A stretch of DNA of 64,000 nucleotides from CAWEFA01 sp963851385 (lineage in GTDB: Bacteria > Bacteroidota > Bacteroidia > Bacteroidales > DTGW01). The stretch covers positions 124,001 through 188,000 of the forward strand of contig CAWKPE010000013.1 in NCBI GenBank assembly GCA_963851385.1, read 5' to 3'. The position numbers were made by a program, and so were the translations under genes. Shown here piece after piece: positions 26,450-35,096 of this stretch; the first letter of the stretch is position 1; each line of letters begins with the position of its first letter. The notes under the pieces were generated by a model. The model did not search any database. It saw only the letters and a program-made list of their open reading frames with translations, and was not told where the DNA came from.

Positions 26450-28954
26450 TTATTGAAATAGACTTCCTATTTGAAAAGTTACAAATGCAATTACCCATGC
26501 TGCGCCTGTAGTATAAAAGATAGTAAAAGCAGCCCATTTCCAGCTTCCTGATTCACGCTTTATTGCTGCAATAACACCAATGCAAGGGAAATATATTAGG
26601 ATAAACAACATAAAAGCAAACGCTACTAATTGCGAAAATACTTTCTGACCTACTACGTTTGTTTGTGCCTGCAATTTTTCGGCTAATGAACGCTGAGATT
26701 CTTTGCCGTTAGCGGCTTGGTATAAAATTCCCATTGTGCTGACAACAACTTCTTTTGCCGCAAGTCCTGTTAATATGCCGATGCTCATTTTCCAATCGAA
26801 GCCCAAAGGTTTCATGACGGGTTCAATCCCTCTGCCAATTATACCAATAAATGATTTACGCTGCTGTTCGCCTTTTTGCATAAGGGTTAAACTATCAATG
26901 CTTAAATTTTTATTGTCTTCCAATAACTGTTTTTGTTTTACATTGTTTACAGAAAGTTGTTTTATTTGATTGTTATATTGTGCTTCTGTTTGAGTAATCT
27001 TATCCTGATATTTTATGCTATTTTCAGTATTCCTTGGGAAATAACTAAGCATCCAGATAACTATTGAAGCAACAAGTATTATGCTTCCAACTTTCTTTAA
27101 ATACATTTGTGCCCTGAACCACATATGCTTTACAATACTTCTTAATGTAGGCGTTCTGTATGGCGGTAATTCCATTACAAAGGGAATATCGGCTGATTTG
27201 AAAAATGTTTTCCTTAATATAAATGCTGATATGATGGCGAACAAAACACCAATAAGATACAGGCTGAACAATATTGTTCCCTGATTATTTGCAAAAAAGG
27301 CGGAGATTAAGAGTATATAAACAGGAAGTCTTGCACTGCACGACATAAAAGGAGTAATGAGCATTGTAATTAATCTGTCGCGACGGCTTTCGATAACCCT
27401 TGTTGCCAATATTGCAGGCACATTACATCCAAAGCCCATTAGCAAAGGAATAAAAGATTTTCCATGCAAGCCCATTTTATGCATAGCTTTATCCATTATA
27501 AAAACTGCACGTGCCATATAACCCGTATCCTCCATAAATGAAGTGAATAGGAACAAAATAATAATATTCGGCAAGAATACTATTACTCCCCCAACACCGC
27601 CAATTATTCCATCAATAAGAAAATCCTTAATTATTCCGGCAGGAATGAGCGACGATGTTGCTTCGGATAATTTGTCAACTAATATTTCAAGCCAGTGTTT
27701 AGGATAACCGCCAAGCGAAAAGGTTGCGAAGAACATGAGCCACATGAAAAAGATAAATATCGGGATGCCCCAGTATTTATGCGTTAAATATTTATCAATG
27801 ATATTCGATTTGTTTTTTTGCTCGATAGGATTTGTTTTCATGGTTTCCTTCAAAGCCCCTGAAATAAAGCCGTATCTTAAATCTGTAATTATTGTTTCGA
27901 GAGGTTCGTCAAATTGTTTTTCGAGTTTGGCAAATTCTTTTTTTGCAGTTTGAATTATTTCTTCAGAGTTAACGCAATGAGAAATATTTTGAGAATATTC
28001 CTTATCATTTTCCAATAATTCAATGGCAAGGTAGCGTGCTGAAATTATATTTGTGAACTGCCTGTTTTCTTCAATCTTTATTTTTGCCTGAATTGTTTGT
28101 ATTGCATTTTCAATTACATCGCCGTAATTGATGTGAATATGCCTTACTGTAGGTTCATTGTTTTCGTAGATTTCAATTACTTTATCAAATAATTCTTTTA
28201 TGCCTTTACCTTTTGAACTTACTGTAGGGATTATCGGAACGCCAATCATTTTACCCAATGTAATATATTTAAAAAAATCAACTTTCTTTTCAAGTTCATC
28301 AAACATATTAAGCGCAATAACTGTTTGAACGCCCATGTCGATAAGCTGTGTTGTGAGATACAGGTTTCGTTCAAGATTTGAAGCATCAACAATGTTTACA
28401 ACTACATCGGGAAGATTATCGAAAATATAATTCCTTACATAGATTTCTTCCGGTGAGTAACTTTTTATAGAATAAGTTCCGGGCAAATCAACGATAGTAA
28501 ATGTATAGTCATTCTGCTTATACTTTGCTTCTTTTGCATCAACTGTAACTCCTGCATAATTTCCTGTTTTTTCTTTCGCCCCCGAAGCATAATTAAAAAA
28601 TGTAGTTTTTCCTGAATTCGGATTACCGACCAATGCAATATTAATATGTTTACTTTTCGCTAACCACAATTCCTTATTATACACATCTTCTAAAACACCA
28701 TTAGAAACATTATTTGTTTTAATTTCTGATTCTTTTGTAACTTCAATAAGACGGGCTTCGCTGTTTCGGAGTGAAACCTGATAGCCCATTATTTTATATT
28801 CAACAGGGTCTTTCAGAGGAGACTTTTTAACAACAGTTATTTCTTTCCCTGCAACAAACCCCATTTCCATGATGCGTTGCCTGAATTGACCTCTTCCTTT
28901 TATTTTCAGGATTATTCCTTTTTCGCCTTCAATCAGGTCGTATAGTGTTGTCAT
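26450..28954 (-). CDS. feoB: FeoA-FeoB fusion, ferrous iron transporter
   Basis: I prefer ATG 28954 (MTTLYDLIEGEKG); a start at 28981 would overlap the upstream stop. Residues 1-75 are a FeoA SH3-like domain. A G-domain follows with GNPNSGKTT, DLPGTYS and NMFDE, then ~9 membrane helices with the two Gate cores (GYMARAVFIMDK, NVPAILATR). Fe2+ import (in some members Mn2+) across the inner membrane is the family role. Its start is 5 bases after the stop of the CDF gene, so translation is probably coupled. Fusions of FeoA to FeoB are typical of Bacteroidota. Confidence 0.92.
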   Translation of the reverse strand: MTTLYDLIEGEKGIILKIKGRGQFRQRIMEMGFVAGKEITVVKKSPLKDPVEYKIMGYQVSLRNSEARLIEVTKESEIKTNNVSNGVLEDVYNKELWLAKSKHINIALVGNPNSGKTTFFNYASGAKEKTGNYAGVTVDAKEAKYKQNDYTFTIVDLPGTYSIKSYSPEEIYVRNYIFDNLPDVVVNIVDASNLERNLYLTTQLIDMGVQTVIALNMFDELEKKVDFFKYITLGKMIGVPIIPTVSSKGKGIKELFDKVIEIYENNEPTVRHIHINYGDVIENAIQTIQAKIKIEENRQFTNIISARYLAIELLENDKEYSQNISHCVNSEEIIQTAKKEFAKLEKQFDEPLETIITDLRYGFISGALKETMKTNPIEQKNKSNIIDKYLTHKYWGIPIFIFFMWLMFFATFSLGGYPKHWLEILVDKLSEATSSLIPAGIIKDFLIDGIIGGVGGVIVFLPNIIILFLFTSFMEDTGYMARAVFIMDKAMHKMGLHGKSFIPLLMGFGCNVPAILATRVIESRRDRLITMLITPFMSCSARLPVYILLISAFFANNQGTILFSLYLIGVLFAIISAFILRKTFFKSADIPFVMELPPYRTPTLRSIVKHMWFRAQMYLKKVGSIILVASIVIWMLSYFPRNTENSIKYQDKITQTEAQYNNQIKQLSVNNVKQKQLLEDNKNLSIDSLTLMQKGEQQRKSFIGIIGRGIEPVMKPLGFDWKMSIGILTGLAAKEVVVSTMGILYQAANGKESQRSLAEKLQAQTNVVGQKVFSQLVAFAFMLFILIYFPCIGVIAAIKRESGSWKWAAFTIFYTTGAAWVIAFVTFQIGSLFQ

Positions 28955-28958
28955 TTTT

Positions 28959-29603
28959 TTATTTATTGCGTTTGAAGTCAATGAGGTCTTTGCCCGAACC
29001 TTTAATTAATTCAATTGACCATTTTGTAATAATAAATGAGCTTATTATTCCACTGATTGCATCAAGAGAATACAAGTTGTAAAACATTCCTGCTGTCAAT
29101 GCAATAATTGCTGTCACACTTGTAAGCCCGTCTGCAAGTACATGCAAGTATGCAGAGCGAATATTGTGGTCGCTGTGTTCTTTGTCGTGATGTAAAGCCA
29201 TAGCACTTATTACATTTACAATAAGTCCAATGATTGCTACAAAAATTGCTTCGCTAAACCTTATTGTCAATGGATGCAAAAATCTTTCAACCGATTGGAT
29301 TACCATTGTAATTGCGACAATTAATAAAACGATTGCACTTGTAAAACCAGAAAGAGCCAGAAGTCTTTCTTTGTTAAAAGAAACTTTTTCTGTCTGAGAG
29401 TATTTGCGTGCAAAGATGTATGCAAGCCAAGACAGTCCAAGTGCAAAAGTATGTGATGACATATGATAACCGTCAGCAAGCAGAGCCATTGAATTTGTCA
29501 AGTAGCCAAATATAATTTCTACGACCATTGTTACCGCAGTCAGGATTACTACAATGCGTGTCTTGCTTTCGTGAATATCTTTATTGTCTTTTATTTCGCT
29601 CAT
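28959..29603 (-). CDS. CDF transporter, DmeF-like
   Basis: 214 residues, six membrane helices, no extended cytoplasmic domain. Key segments: SMALLADGYHMSSHTFALG in helix II and AYLHVLADGLTSVTAIIAL in helix V, each with the paired His/Asp of the CDF metal site; the H-rich loop (HHDKEHSDHN) lies between. This pattern is that of DmeF-type exporters (Co, Ni, Fe, possibly Mn). First gene of the operon, directly behind a manganese-type riboswitch, which points to Mn2+ or Fe2+ export. Confidence 0.8.
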   Translation of the reverse strand: MSEIKDNKDIHESKTRIVVILTAVTMVVEIIFGYLTNSMALLADGYHMSSHTFALGLSWLAYIFARKYSQTEKVSFNKERLLALSGFTSAIVLLIVAITMVIQSVERFLHPLTIRFSEAIFVAIIGLIVNVISAMALHHDKEHSDHNIRSAYLHVLADGLTSVTAIIALTAGMFYNLYSLDAISGIISSFIITKWSIELIKGSGKDLIDFKRNK

Positions 29604-29621
29604 AATAATTCATTTATATGT

Positions 29622-29677
29622 CAAAAAAAAAGACCTTTAATATAATGCCGATAAACTCGGAATTATATTAAAAGTCT
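29622..29677 (-). terminator. Riboswitch expression platform: intrinsic terminator
   Basis: On the minus strand GACTTTTAATATAATTCCGA pairs with TCGG then ATTATATTAAAGGTC, followed by about nine T. The 5' arm includes the closing strand of the riboswitch aptamer (GAGACTTTTAAT), so aptamer and terminator exclude each other. Confidence 0.8.
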
Positions 29678-29772
29678 CGTTTCCTATTATTTTAGGATAC
29701 AAAGCCAAGTAAAAACAATACAGTTTTACTGGTATGTTGACTTTGCTTTTATAACTACTCCCTTTTAATAAT
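29664..29772 (-). promoter_or_regulatory. yybP-ykoY (manganese) riboswitch aptamer
   Basis: Minus strand: ATTAAAAGGGAGTAG at the 5' end, GCAAAGTCAACATA in the middle pairing with GGCTTTGT, and GAGACTTTTAAT closing the basal stem. These are the conserved segments of the yybP-ykoY family, which senses Mn2+ and usually switches Mn export genes on. It precedes the CDF-feoAB-CDF operon by about 60 bases. Confidence 0.85.
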
Positions 29773-29839
29773 TGATGCAAAGATAATAATTCTTAAAACA
29801 TTTCTAACATTTTCTATAATTATTTGTGCGTTAGCAAAA

Positions 29840-29905
29840 TTGCAGCTCTTTTGCAAGCCTTTGGTTTCAAGCGTTGGTTTGTGCGGGCTTGCAAATGTGC
29901 TGCAA
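29840..29905 (+). ncRNA. Structured element E, copy 2
   Basis: TTGCAGC / GCTGCAA outer stem, TCT facing TGT, inner stem TTTGCAAGCC / GGCTTGCAAA, apical loop ending TTTGTGCG. With copy 1 it brackets the metal-transport operon. Confidence 0.6.
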
Positions 29906-30066
29906 TGCGGGATAGCCAAAACGCCTTCGGCGAAAAAGTGCGGTGGGGTAAAAATTTAAACATTTGGGTCGGCTTGAGTGTTGGCTTTTTTGTTTTACTT
30001 TCTTTAATCTGTCAAATTGAAATGTTGAGTCAGTTTTCCTGTCTTTTGTCTTTTTTTACCGCTTGT

Positions 30067-30200
30067 TGCTAACGGTTTGCGCTATGAGCATGTGGCGGGT
30101 TTCGGAGAGCTTTTCTATCAAACTATACCAAAACTTGATGCGAGATTGAAAGCTAAATAATCACTTAAACCCCGCCATTGCTTATGAGCGCGTGTTAGCA
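30067..30200. repeat. attC-like site 16
   Basis: TGCTAAC and GTTAGCA bound arms GCTATGAGCATGTGGCGGG and CCCGCCATTGCTTATGAGC. Confidence 0.75.
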
Positions 30201-30207
30201 AACGTTT

Positions 30208-31737
30208 TTATTTTTCTTCTATTCCTTTAATCACAGCATTCATACCAAATGTAGAAATCTTTATTTCTATATTTTTCTCATCAAAACTTAATTCAAAGAT
30301 TTGCTTTGATGGATCACCAATAATATGATGCTCAATGACAAATGTTTTATTATCTTTCCAATGTCCTTTACATGCTATTTCTTCCTTGTCAGTGTGAACT
30401 CCCATAGAAAATGGTATCTCATTGATTTTATATAATCCATTTATGCCAACTTGCAAGTGAATTAATTGTTTACTTATGGAATATTCCCAGATGCATTCAT
30501 TGTTATCTTTGAAAATAAGTGTGGAAGCTGTGAGTCGTAAACTATTGGGTACTAGAGAATACTTTGTATCGGAGATTTGTGCGGTAATTTCTGGCATCGA
30601 ATTAACCGGTTTTTCATGAGGATATTCTATATCATGAATAATCTGATTTAACTGTTGTACCATAGCAGGATTTGACGGTAGCTGTGATCTACTTTTTATA
30701 GCCGAATAGATATATTTTTTTAAAAATGATTTCATGAATACGGAATAACGATTAATATCATCAAATCCATTCGCAGTAAAAACAACAACCAAATCTAAAT
30801 CAGGTCTTACGATAATGTATTGTCCACCTGCACCCCATGCCATGTAACCTTTTTCCAGAAGCCACCACCAATAACCATAATTTAATCCTTCCGCGTATAA
30901 ATCTTTGGCAGGAATATTCACTTTTTTTGTTGTAGATTCTTTAATCCATTCTTTTGATACTATCTGTTTTCCCTTCCATTGACCGTTTCTTACATATAAG
31001 TATCCAAATTTTGCCATATCACGTGGAGTCAGAAAAATATCTGAGCCACCATGATATATTCCGTCATTACTTTTAATCCATTGATAATTTGTAATACCCA
31101 AAGGTCTGAAGAGCAATCTGTTCGCAAATTCCTTTGTACTTACTCCGGTAGCTTTTGTTAATATCGCAGACATCATATGAGGCAGCATTGTGTTGTATTC
31201 AAAAACTTTTCCCGGTTTGTCACGCATTGGAATTTTCTTCCAATTATCCAGATCATAAGGTGATGGGCTGGCATCTTCCATATAATCAAATCCTCCGGTC
31301 ATCGTCAATAAATCCTGTAAAGAAATAGTTTGTTTTAATGAATCTTTGGTAAGTTCAGGATAAAATTCAGAAACCTTCTGATATAGATTATGTAGATATT
31401 TTTTTTCAAAGGCAATTCCTGTCAATGCTGATATTATACTTTTAGATGCCGATTTAATATTATGCAAAGTATCCTTATGATAAGGAGGCCAATAGGCTTC
31501 AGTAATAATAAAACCATTTCTGATTATTAATATGCTATGGAAATCTAATGTTGAAGATTGAATGTATTGGAACATTTCCAAGATTTTTTTTGAATCCACT
31601 CCTTGTTCTTCCGGTGTTGAAATTCTCCAATTATCATCTGGATAATATATATTTTTTGTTTTCCCGCATGAAAAAAATAAAAAACCAAATCCTAAAAGTA
31701 TAATTATAATTGTTGCTTGTAATTTGAATTTTTTCAT
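30208..31737 (-). CDS. Serine hydrolase, class C beta-lactamase fold, lipoprotein
   Basis: Start chosen at MKKFKLQATIIIILLGFGF, a lipoprotein signal ending LFFSCGK. The catalytic SxxK is SASK (KSASKSIISALTG), the Tyr motif is EYNTM and a HGGSD loop sits later; all are in the order of penicillin-binding-protein-like esterases/peptidases. An extra ~130-residue strand-rich C-terminal domain follows. The substrate cannot be read from sequence; beta-lactamase activity should not be assumed. Single-gene cassette, large for the array. Confidence 0.8.
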   Translation of the reverse strand: MKKFKLQATIIIILLGFGFLFFSCGKTKNIYYPDDNWRISTPEEQGVDSKKILEMFQYIQSSTLDFHSILIIRNGFIITEAYWPPYHKDTLHNIKSASKSIISALTGIAFEKKYLHNLYQKVSEFYPELTKDSLKQTISLQDLLTMTGGFDYMEDASPSPYDLDNWKKIPMRDKPGKVFEYNTMLPHMMSAILTKATGVSTKEFANRLLFRPLGITNYQWIKSNDGIYHGGSDIFLTPRDMAKFGYLYVRNGQWKGKQIVSKEWIKESTTKKVNIPAKDLYAEGLNYGYWWWLLEKGYMAWGAGGQYIIVRPDLDLVVVFTANGFDDINRYSVFMKSFLKKYIYSAIKSRSQLPSNPAMVQQLNQIIHDIEYPHEKPVNSMPEITAQISDTKYSLVPNSLRLTASTLIFKDNNECIWEYSISKQLIHLQVGINGLYKINEIPFSMGVHTDKEEIACKGHWKDNKTFVIEHHIIGDPSKQIFELSFDEKNIEIKISTFGMNAVIKGIEEK

Positions 31738-31781
31738 AAAGTCAGAAATTATGTTATTATTCACAAGTTTGAAAAAATGTT

Positions 31782-31835
31782 TGCTAAACGTACATGTGTA
31801 GGGCACGTTTTAATGTGCCCTACACGATGTTGGGG
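31782..31835. repeat. attC-like site 17 (short form)
   Basis: TTGCTAAAC and GTTGGGG bound a perfect GTGTAGGGCAC hairpin with loop GTTTTAAT. Confidence 0.7.
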
Positions 31836-32328
31836 CCAGTGTATTATTTTTTTTCAAATCAATTTGCAATTTACATTATCTTGTTAAATTTTGTCTAATC
31901 TTATTGAAGTAAATTTCCTATCAATTTTATGTAATCAAAAAGCGTCTCTTAACTCAACCCGAATTTTATATTAACCTTAATTTGTTCTCTAAATCTCTTT
32001 ACGTGTCTTGAAAGAAAATCTGCGTTTATTACTGATAAAATCATTAACAATTATAATCTTTATAATCTATCCAAGAATGTATCATGCTACATCAAACAAA
32101 TTAAAAAACTAATCAAGACGAAGAATGAATCTACAAACAACTCTTGAACATTTTGGTCACAGTATGTGTCCACATAATATTCTTATAAGTCTGCGAAAGA
32201 CTGTCTAAATGCAAATTGTAAATCAAAGAACAAGTCTAATCAAATTACAAATCTTGTTACAACAAAAGAATCTAAATGACAGTCTGCCGAAGACTTTTAA
32301 ATCTTCTCTCGTGTTCTCATACATTGGC
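31836..32328. other. Gene-less cassette
   Basis: About 490 bases without an ORF of useful length on either strand. It contains two similar small hairpin motifs (AGTCTGCGAAAGACT near 32190 and AGTCTGCCGAAGACT near 32281) and many short T/A-rich repeats. Cassette ends match (GTTGGGGCC / GGCCCCCAAC), so it is a genuine mobile unit that may encode an RNA. Confidence 0.5.
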
Positions 32329-32381
32329 CCCCAACGTTTCAGTATATAGTGCGTTTTAATGCACTATATACTATGTTGTGG
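32329..32381. repeat. attC-like site 18 (short form)
   Basis: CCCCAAC and GTTGTGG bound the GTATATAGTGC / GTTTTAAT hairpin also seen in sites 4, 5 and 23. Confidence 0.7.
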
Positions 32382-32400
32382 CCAGTTAATTTTTTCAAAA

Positions 32401-32691
32401 TCATCCAATAGTCAATGTGACTCTTTTTCCAAAACCAATCTCTACAATACGGTATAAAGTCGATAATTGAATATCACTATGTCCATTCTCAATGCGTGAA
32501 ATAAAACTCTTTCTTGTGCCAGTCTTATTTGCCAGTTCTTCTTGAGTCATATTTGCTTCCTTTCTTGCATCCTTTAATATCTCACCAATTGCAAACGCTT
32601 TAGCTTTAATTTCAAATTCGGCTCGTTTTTTGCTACCAATCTTGCCGTATCTATGGTCAAGATGCTCATCAAATGTTGTTATGTCTTTCAT
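32401..32691 (-). CDS. XRE-family antitoxin (HigA-like)
   Basis: 96 residues; helix-turn-helix ARKEANMTQEELANKTGTRK SFISRIENG-type region in the second half. The start overlaps the toxin stop by 4 bases (ATGA). In HigBA-type modules the toxin gene comes first and the HTH antitoxin represses the pair, as here. Confidence 0.85.
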   Translation of the reverse strand: MKDITTFDEHLDHRYGKIGSKKRAEFEIKAKAFAIGEILKDARKEANMTQEELANKTGTRKSFISRIENGHSDIQLSTLYRIVEIGFGKRVTLTIG

Positions 32692-33044
32692 TTTTTGTTC
32701 CCTTTCTTTTTTATCTCAAAATACTCTTCTTTAAGTCTAAATGCTTTTTCAATCTCATTTTTTGGTGTTTTTTGTGTTTTCTTTTGGAATCCATTAAACA
32801 ACACTATCACATTCCCTTCATCAAAACAACAAAAAATCCTATATATATTACTTTCAAACTCAATCCTAATCTCAAATAATCCAGCATACCCAGTCATTTG
32901 TTCAAAGAACTTCTTTGGTATCCTGTCTGCAACTGTTATCAGGAATAAGACGTAGTCAATCTTTTCCTTAATCTTTTCTGTCTGTGAGTCAAAGAAGTCT
33001 CTGAAATAGTTTTTAAAAAATATTATTTGCCTCTTTTTCTCCAT
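32688..33044 (-). CDS. HigB/Gp49-like toxin (RelE superfamily)
   Basis: 118 residues: DSQTEKIKEKIDYVLFLI, then KKFFEQMTGYAGLFEIRIEF, then YRIFCCFDEGNVIVLFNGFQKKTQKTPKNEIEKA, the sequence order of phage-derived Gp49-like/HigB ribosome-dependent mRNA interferases. Gene pair with the HTH antitoxin in one cassette. Confidence 0.85.
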   Translation of the reverse strand: MEKKRQIIFFKNYFRDFFDSQTEKIKEKIDYVLFLITVADRIPKKFFEQMTGYAGLFEIRIEFESNIYRIFCCFDEGNVIVLFNGFQKKTQKTPKNEIEKAFRLKEEYFEIKKKGNKK

Positions 33045-33128
33045 GCGACAAAGTTAACTAATAATGGAACAAAATGCAACTTGTATTTATTGAATTTTTA
33101 TGTCTGTAAAATGCAGCTATTAATTGGC

Positions 33129-33262
33129 CACTAACATTTGGCGCTATGAGCATGTGGCGGGTTTCGGAGCGCTTCACTATCAAACTGCACCAAAACTTGA
33201 TGCGGGATTGAAAGCTAAATAACCGTATAAACCCCGCCATTGCTTATGAGCGCGTGTTAGCG
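33129..33262. repeat. attC-like site 19
   Basis: CACTAAC and GTTAGCG bound arms GCTATGAGCATGTGGCGGG and CCCGCCATTGCTTATGAGC. Confidence 0.75.
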
Positions 33263-33285
33263 GTTCGTTGTTTTTGTCTTCAATA

Positions 33286-33843
33286 TTATTTCCGTCTTGC
33301 ATACGATAACAAAACTGTCCCGCAAGCAAATGGTTTACATTCCATAAGTGTCAACTGTAAATTACTTTTTAGGGATTTGAAGATTTGTTCGCCACTCCCT
33401 ACTGCAAAAGGATTTACGAGCAAATAAAATTCGTCAACAAGTCCGTGTTGGATTAACGATGATACAAATGAATAGCCGCCATAAACAATAATGTCTTTGC
33501 CTTTTTTCTTTTTCAATTTTTTTATTTCTTCTACAATGTCACCGTTTGCAATGGTCGCATTGTCCCACTTGCTTGCTTTGATTGTCTTTGAAAAAATAAC
33601 TTTTGGAATATCCGTCATTTTTTTTCCAAATTTGTAATCACTGTCTTTGGGGTTACCTGCAACTTCTCTCCAATAAAGGAAACCTTCAGCCATGTTTCGA
33701 CCAAGAATAATGCAATCAACATTTGTAAGGTTGTCTATCGAAAAATTTCTGACTTCGCTGTCCCAATTGAAGTTTGTTCCACCATAAGCAGCCGTTACAA
33801 AGCCGTCAAGTGAAATTTGCATTTGTAATTTTAATTTTCTCAT
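33286..33843 (-). CDS. RibD-C/dihydrofolate-reductase-like protein 1
   Basis: 185 residues: MRKLKLQMQISLDGFVTAA, LGRNMAEGFLYW, KVIFSKTIKASKWDNATI, then GKDIIVYGGYSFVSSLI and LVNPFAVGSGEQIF. This is the YyaP/RibD C-terminal reductase fold related to DHFR. Reaction unknown; resistance to antifolates should not be assumed. It is paralogous to the next cassette gene, and their upstream regions match too. Confidence 0.8.
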   Translation of the reverse strand: MRKLKLQMQISLDGFVTAAYGGTNFNWDSEVRNFSIDNLTNVDCIILGRNMAEGFLYWREVAGNPKDSDYKFGKKMTDIPKVIFSKTIKASKWDNATIANGDIVEEIKKLKKKKGKDIIVYGGYSFVSSLIQHGLVDEFYLLVNPFAVGSGEQIFKSLKSNLQLTLMECKPFACGTVLLSYARRK

Positions 33844-33900
33844 GGTAGTCTTTGTTTTATTGTCTGTCGTTTTTTGATTGTCCTGTTGTCTGTTTACAAT

Positions 33901-33915
33901 GACCGCTGTTAGCGG
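33901..33915. other. Collapsed attC-like scar
   Basis: GACCGCT is joined directly to GTTAGCGG. The first half is the inverse-core side expected before a site and the second half is the core; the whole palindrome between them is missing. It separates the two DHFR-like genes. Confidence 0.6.
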
Positions 33916-33923
33916 TTCGTTGT

Positions 33924-34487
33924 TTATTTGTCCCGTTTGGGTTCGTAATAAAGCAGAACATTACCTGAATTAAATGTCTTTGTCTTGATTAGTTTGAGAT
34001 TAAGTCGTTCGGTGGTCTGCTTGAATAATGGAGTTCCTTGTCCTAAAATAATTGGATTTATCATTATCCGATATTCGTCAATTAAATCAAGTTGTCGGAA
34101 TGTAGAAGCAAGGTTGGCACTCCCTTGTATTATCAGGTCTTTACCTTGCAACTGTTTTAGTTTTTCAACTTCTACTATAATGTTATCTTTTATTAGTTGT
34201 GTATTATTCCATTCAGCTTTTGTCATTGTCTTTGAAAAAACAATTTTATTTTTTGAGTTCATTTGATTTGCAATAATTGGGTCGTTTGTCAAAACTGATG
34301 GAGTTGTCCAATAGCTTACCATTAGGTCGTAAGTTTTTCGTCCAAAAATTAATGTGTCAACGGAGTTTAGTTGTTCGACAGCGAACTCATTAAATTCAGC
34401 GTCCACATTGTGCCAGTCAAGAGTGTGATTTGTCCCCTCAAAAAATCCGTCAAGGGTCATCATGTTGAATAAAATAATTTTTCTCAT
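33924..34487 (-). CDS. RibD-C/dihydrofolate-reductase-like protein 2
   Basis: 187 residues with the same order of motifs as its neighbour: MRKIILFNMMTLDGFFEG, LIFGRKTYDLMVSYW, KIVFSKTMTKAEWNNTQL, GKDLIIQGSANLASTF, MINPIILGQGTPLF. Sequence has diverged strongly from copy 1, so the duplication is old. Sequence from the start codon to the cassette edge (AGACTAAATG side, AGCGGTCATTGTAAA) matches that of copy 1. Confidence 0.8.
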   Translation of the reverse strand: MRKIILFNMMTLDGFFEGTNHTLDWHNVDAEFNEFAVEQLNSVDTLIFGRKTYDLMVSYWTTPSVLTNDPIIANQMNSKNKIVFSKTMTKAEWNNTQLIKDNIIVEVEKLKQLQGKDLIIQGSANLASTFRQLDLIDEYRIMINPIILGQGTPLFKQTTERLNLKLIKTKTFNSGNVLLYYEPKRDK

Positions 34488-34529
34488 TTAGTCTGTCAGT
34501 TTTATATTGGTCCGTCTTTTTACAATGAC

Positions 34530-34842
34530 CGCTAAACGTTGCAGTGTAAATACAGGCCAATGTTGGCTTTCGTATCTTAACCTAAAACGGTTGCTAAATG
34601 AATCAAATTTATCAAATCAACCACTTAACTATCCGGTTGGGTGCGTCGGCAAGGACGCCGGAAGCCAGATTTTGTTACTTTCAAATTTTCTGTATCAAAA
34701 TACCACTTACCAATGTCTGTATCTATTCGCACAATTTTGTCAATTTACCGCTAACGTTTCTTCTTAATCTTACCTCAAACGATAATTGGAATTACCCCGG
34801 CGGAAGGCGGACTGATTGGATTGTATTTACACTTTGTTGGCA
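34530..34842. repeat. attC-like site 20 (enlarged, ~310 bp)
   Basis: CCGCTAAAC and GTTGGCA bound outer arms GTGTAAATACAGGCCAAT and ATTGGATTGTATTTACAC. The interior is much longer than usual and holds another ACCGCTAAC near 34750, as if a cassette or second site lies inside. Confidence 0.55.
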
Positions 34843-34919
34843 ACCGTTGCTCACACTCTTAGGATTAATTGTATCTTTCTCATAAGGGAGTTAAGTAAGT
34901 GATGGTTTTCGAGTAAAGA

Positions 34920-35020
34920 TTTAGTTAAACGAGAGCCACTAATGCTACACAAATATAACAAAAACTTTTTAACTGTCGAAAAGCTCTGAAACCCGCATTG
35001 GATTTGAGCCGATGTTGGCA
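34920..35020. repeat. Half attC-like site 21
   Basis: Only the right half (ACCCGCATTGGATTTGAGCCG then GTTGGCA) resembles sites 3 and 13; the matching left arm is absent, so the site is a remnant. Confidence 0.5.
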
Positions 35021-35096
35021 GCAGATTTTTATTTTTTATCAACAACTCCATCCATAAATTTGAGCAAATATAATCCATTTTCTATTTACCTTTTTT

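Noticed and set aside
30208..31737. Antibiotic-resistance beta-lactamase cassette
   Set aside because: The fold and SxxK/YxN motifs are shared with many esterases and peptidases, and the protein is a much longer lipoprotein; no resistance claim is justified.
33286..34487. Trimethoprim-resistance dfr cassettes
   Set aside because: The proteins belong to the RibD-C/YyaP-like branch and lack the features of integron DfrA or DfrB enzymes.
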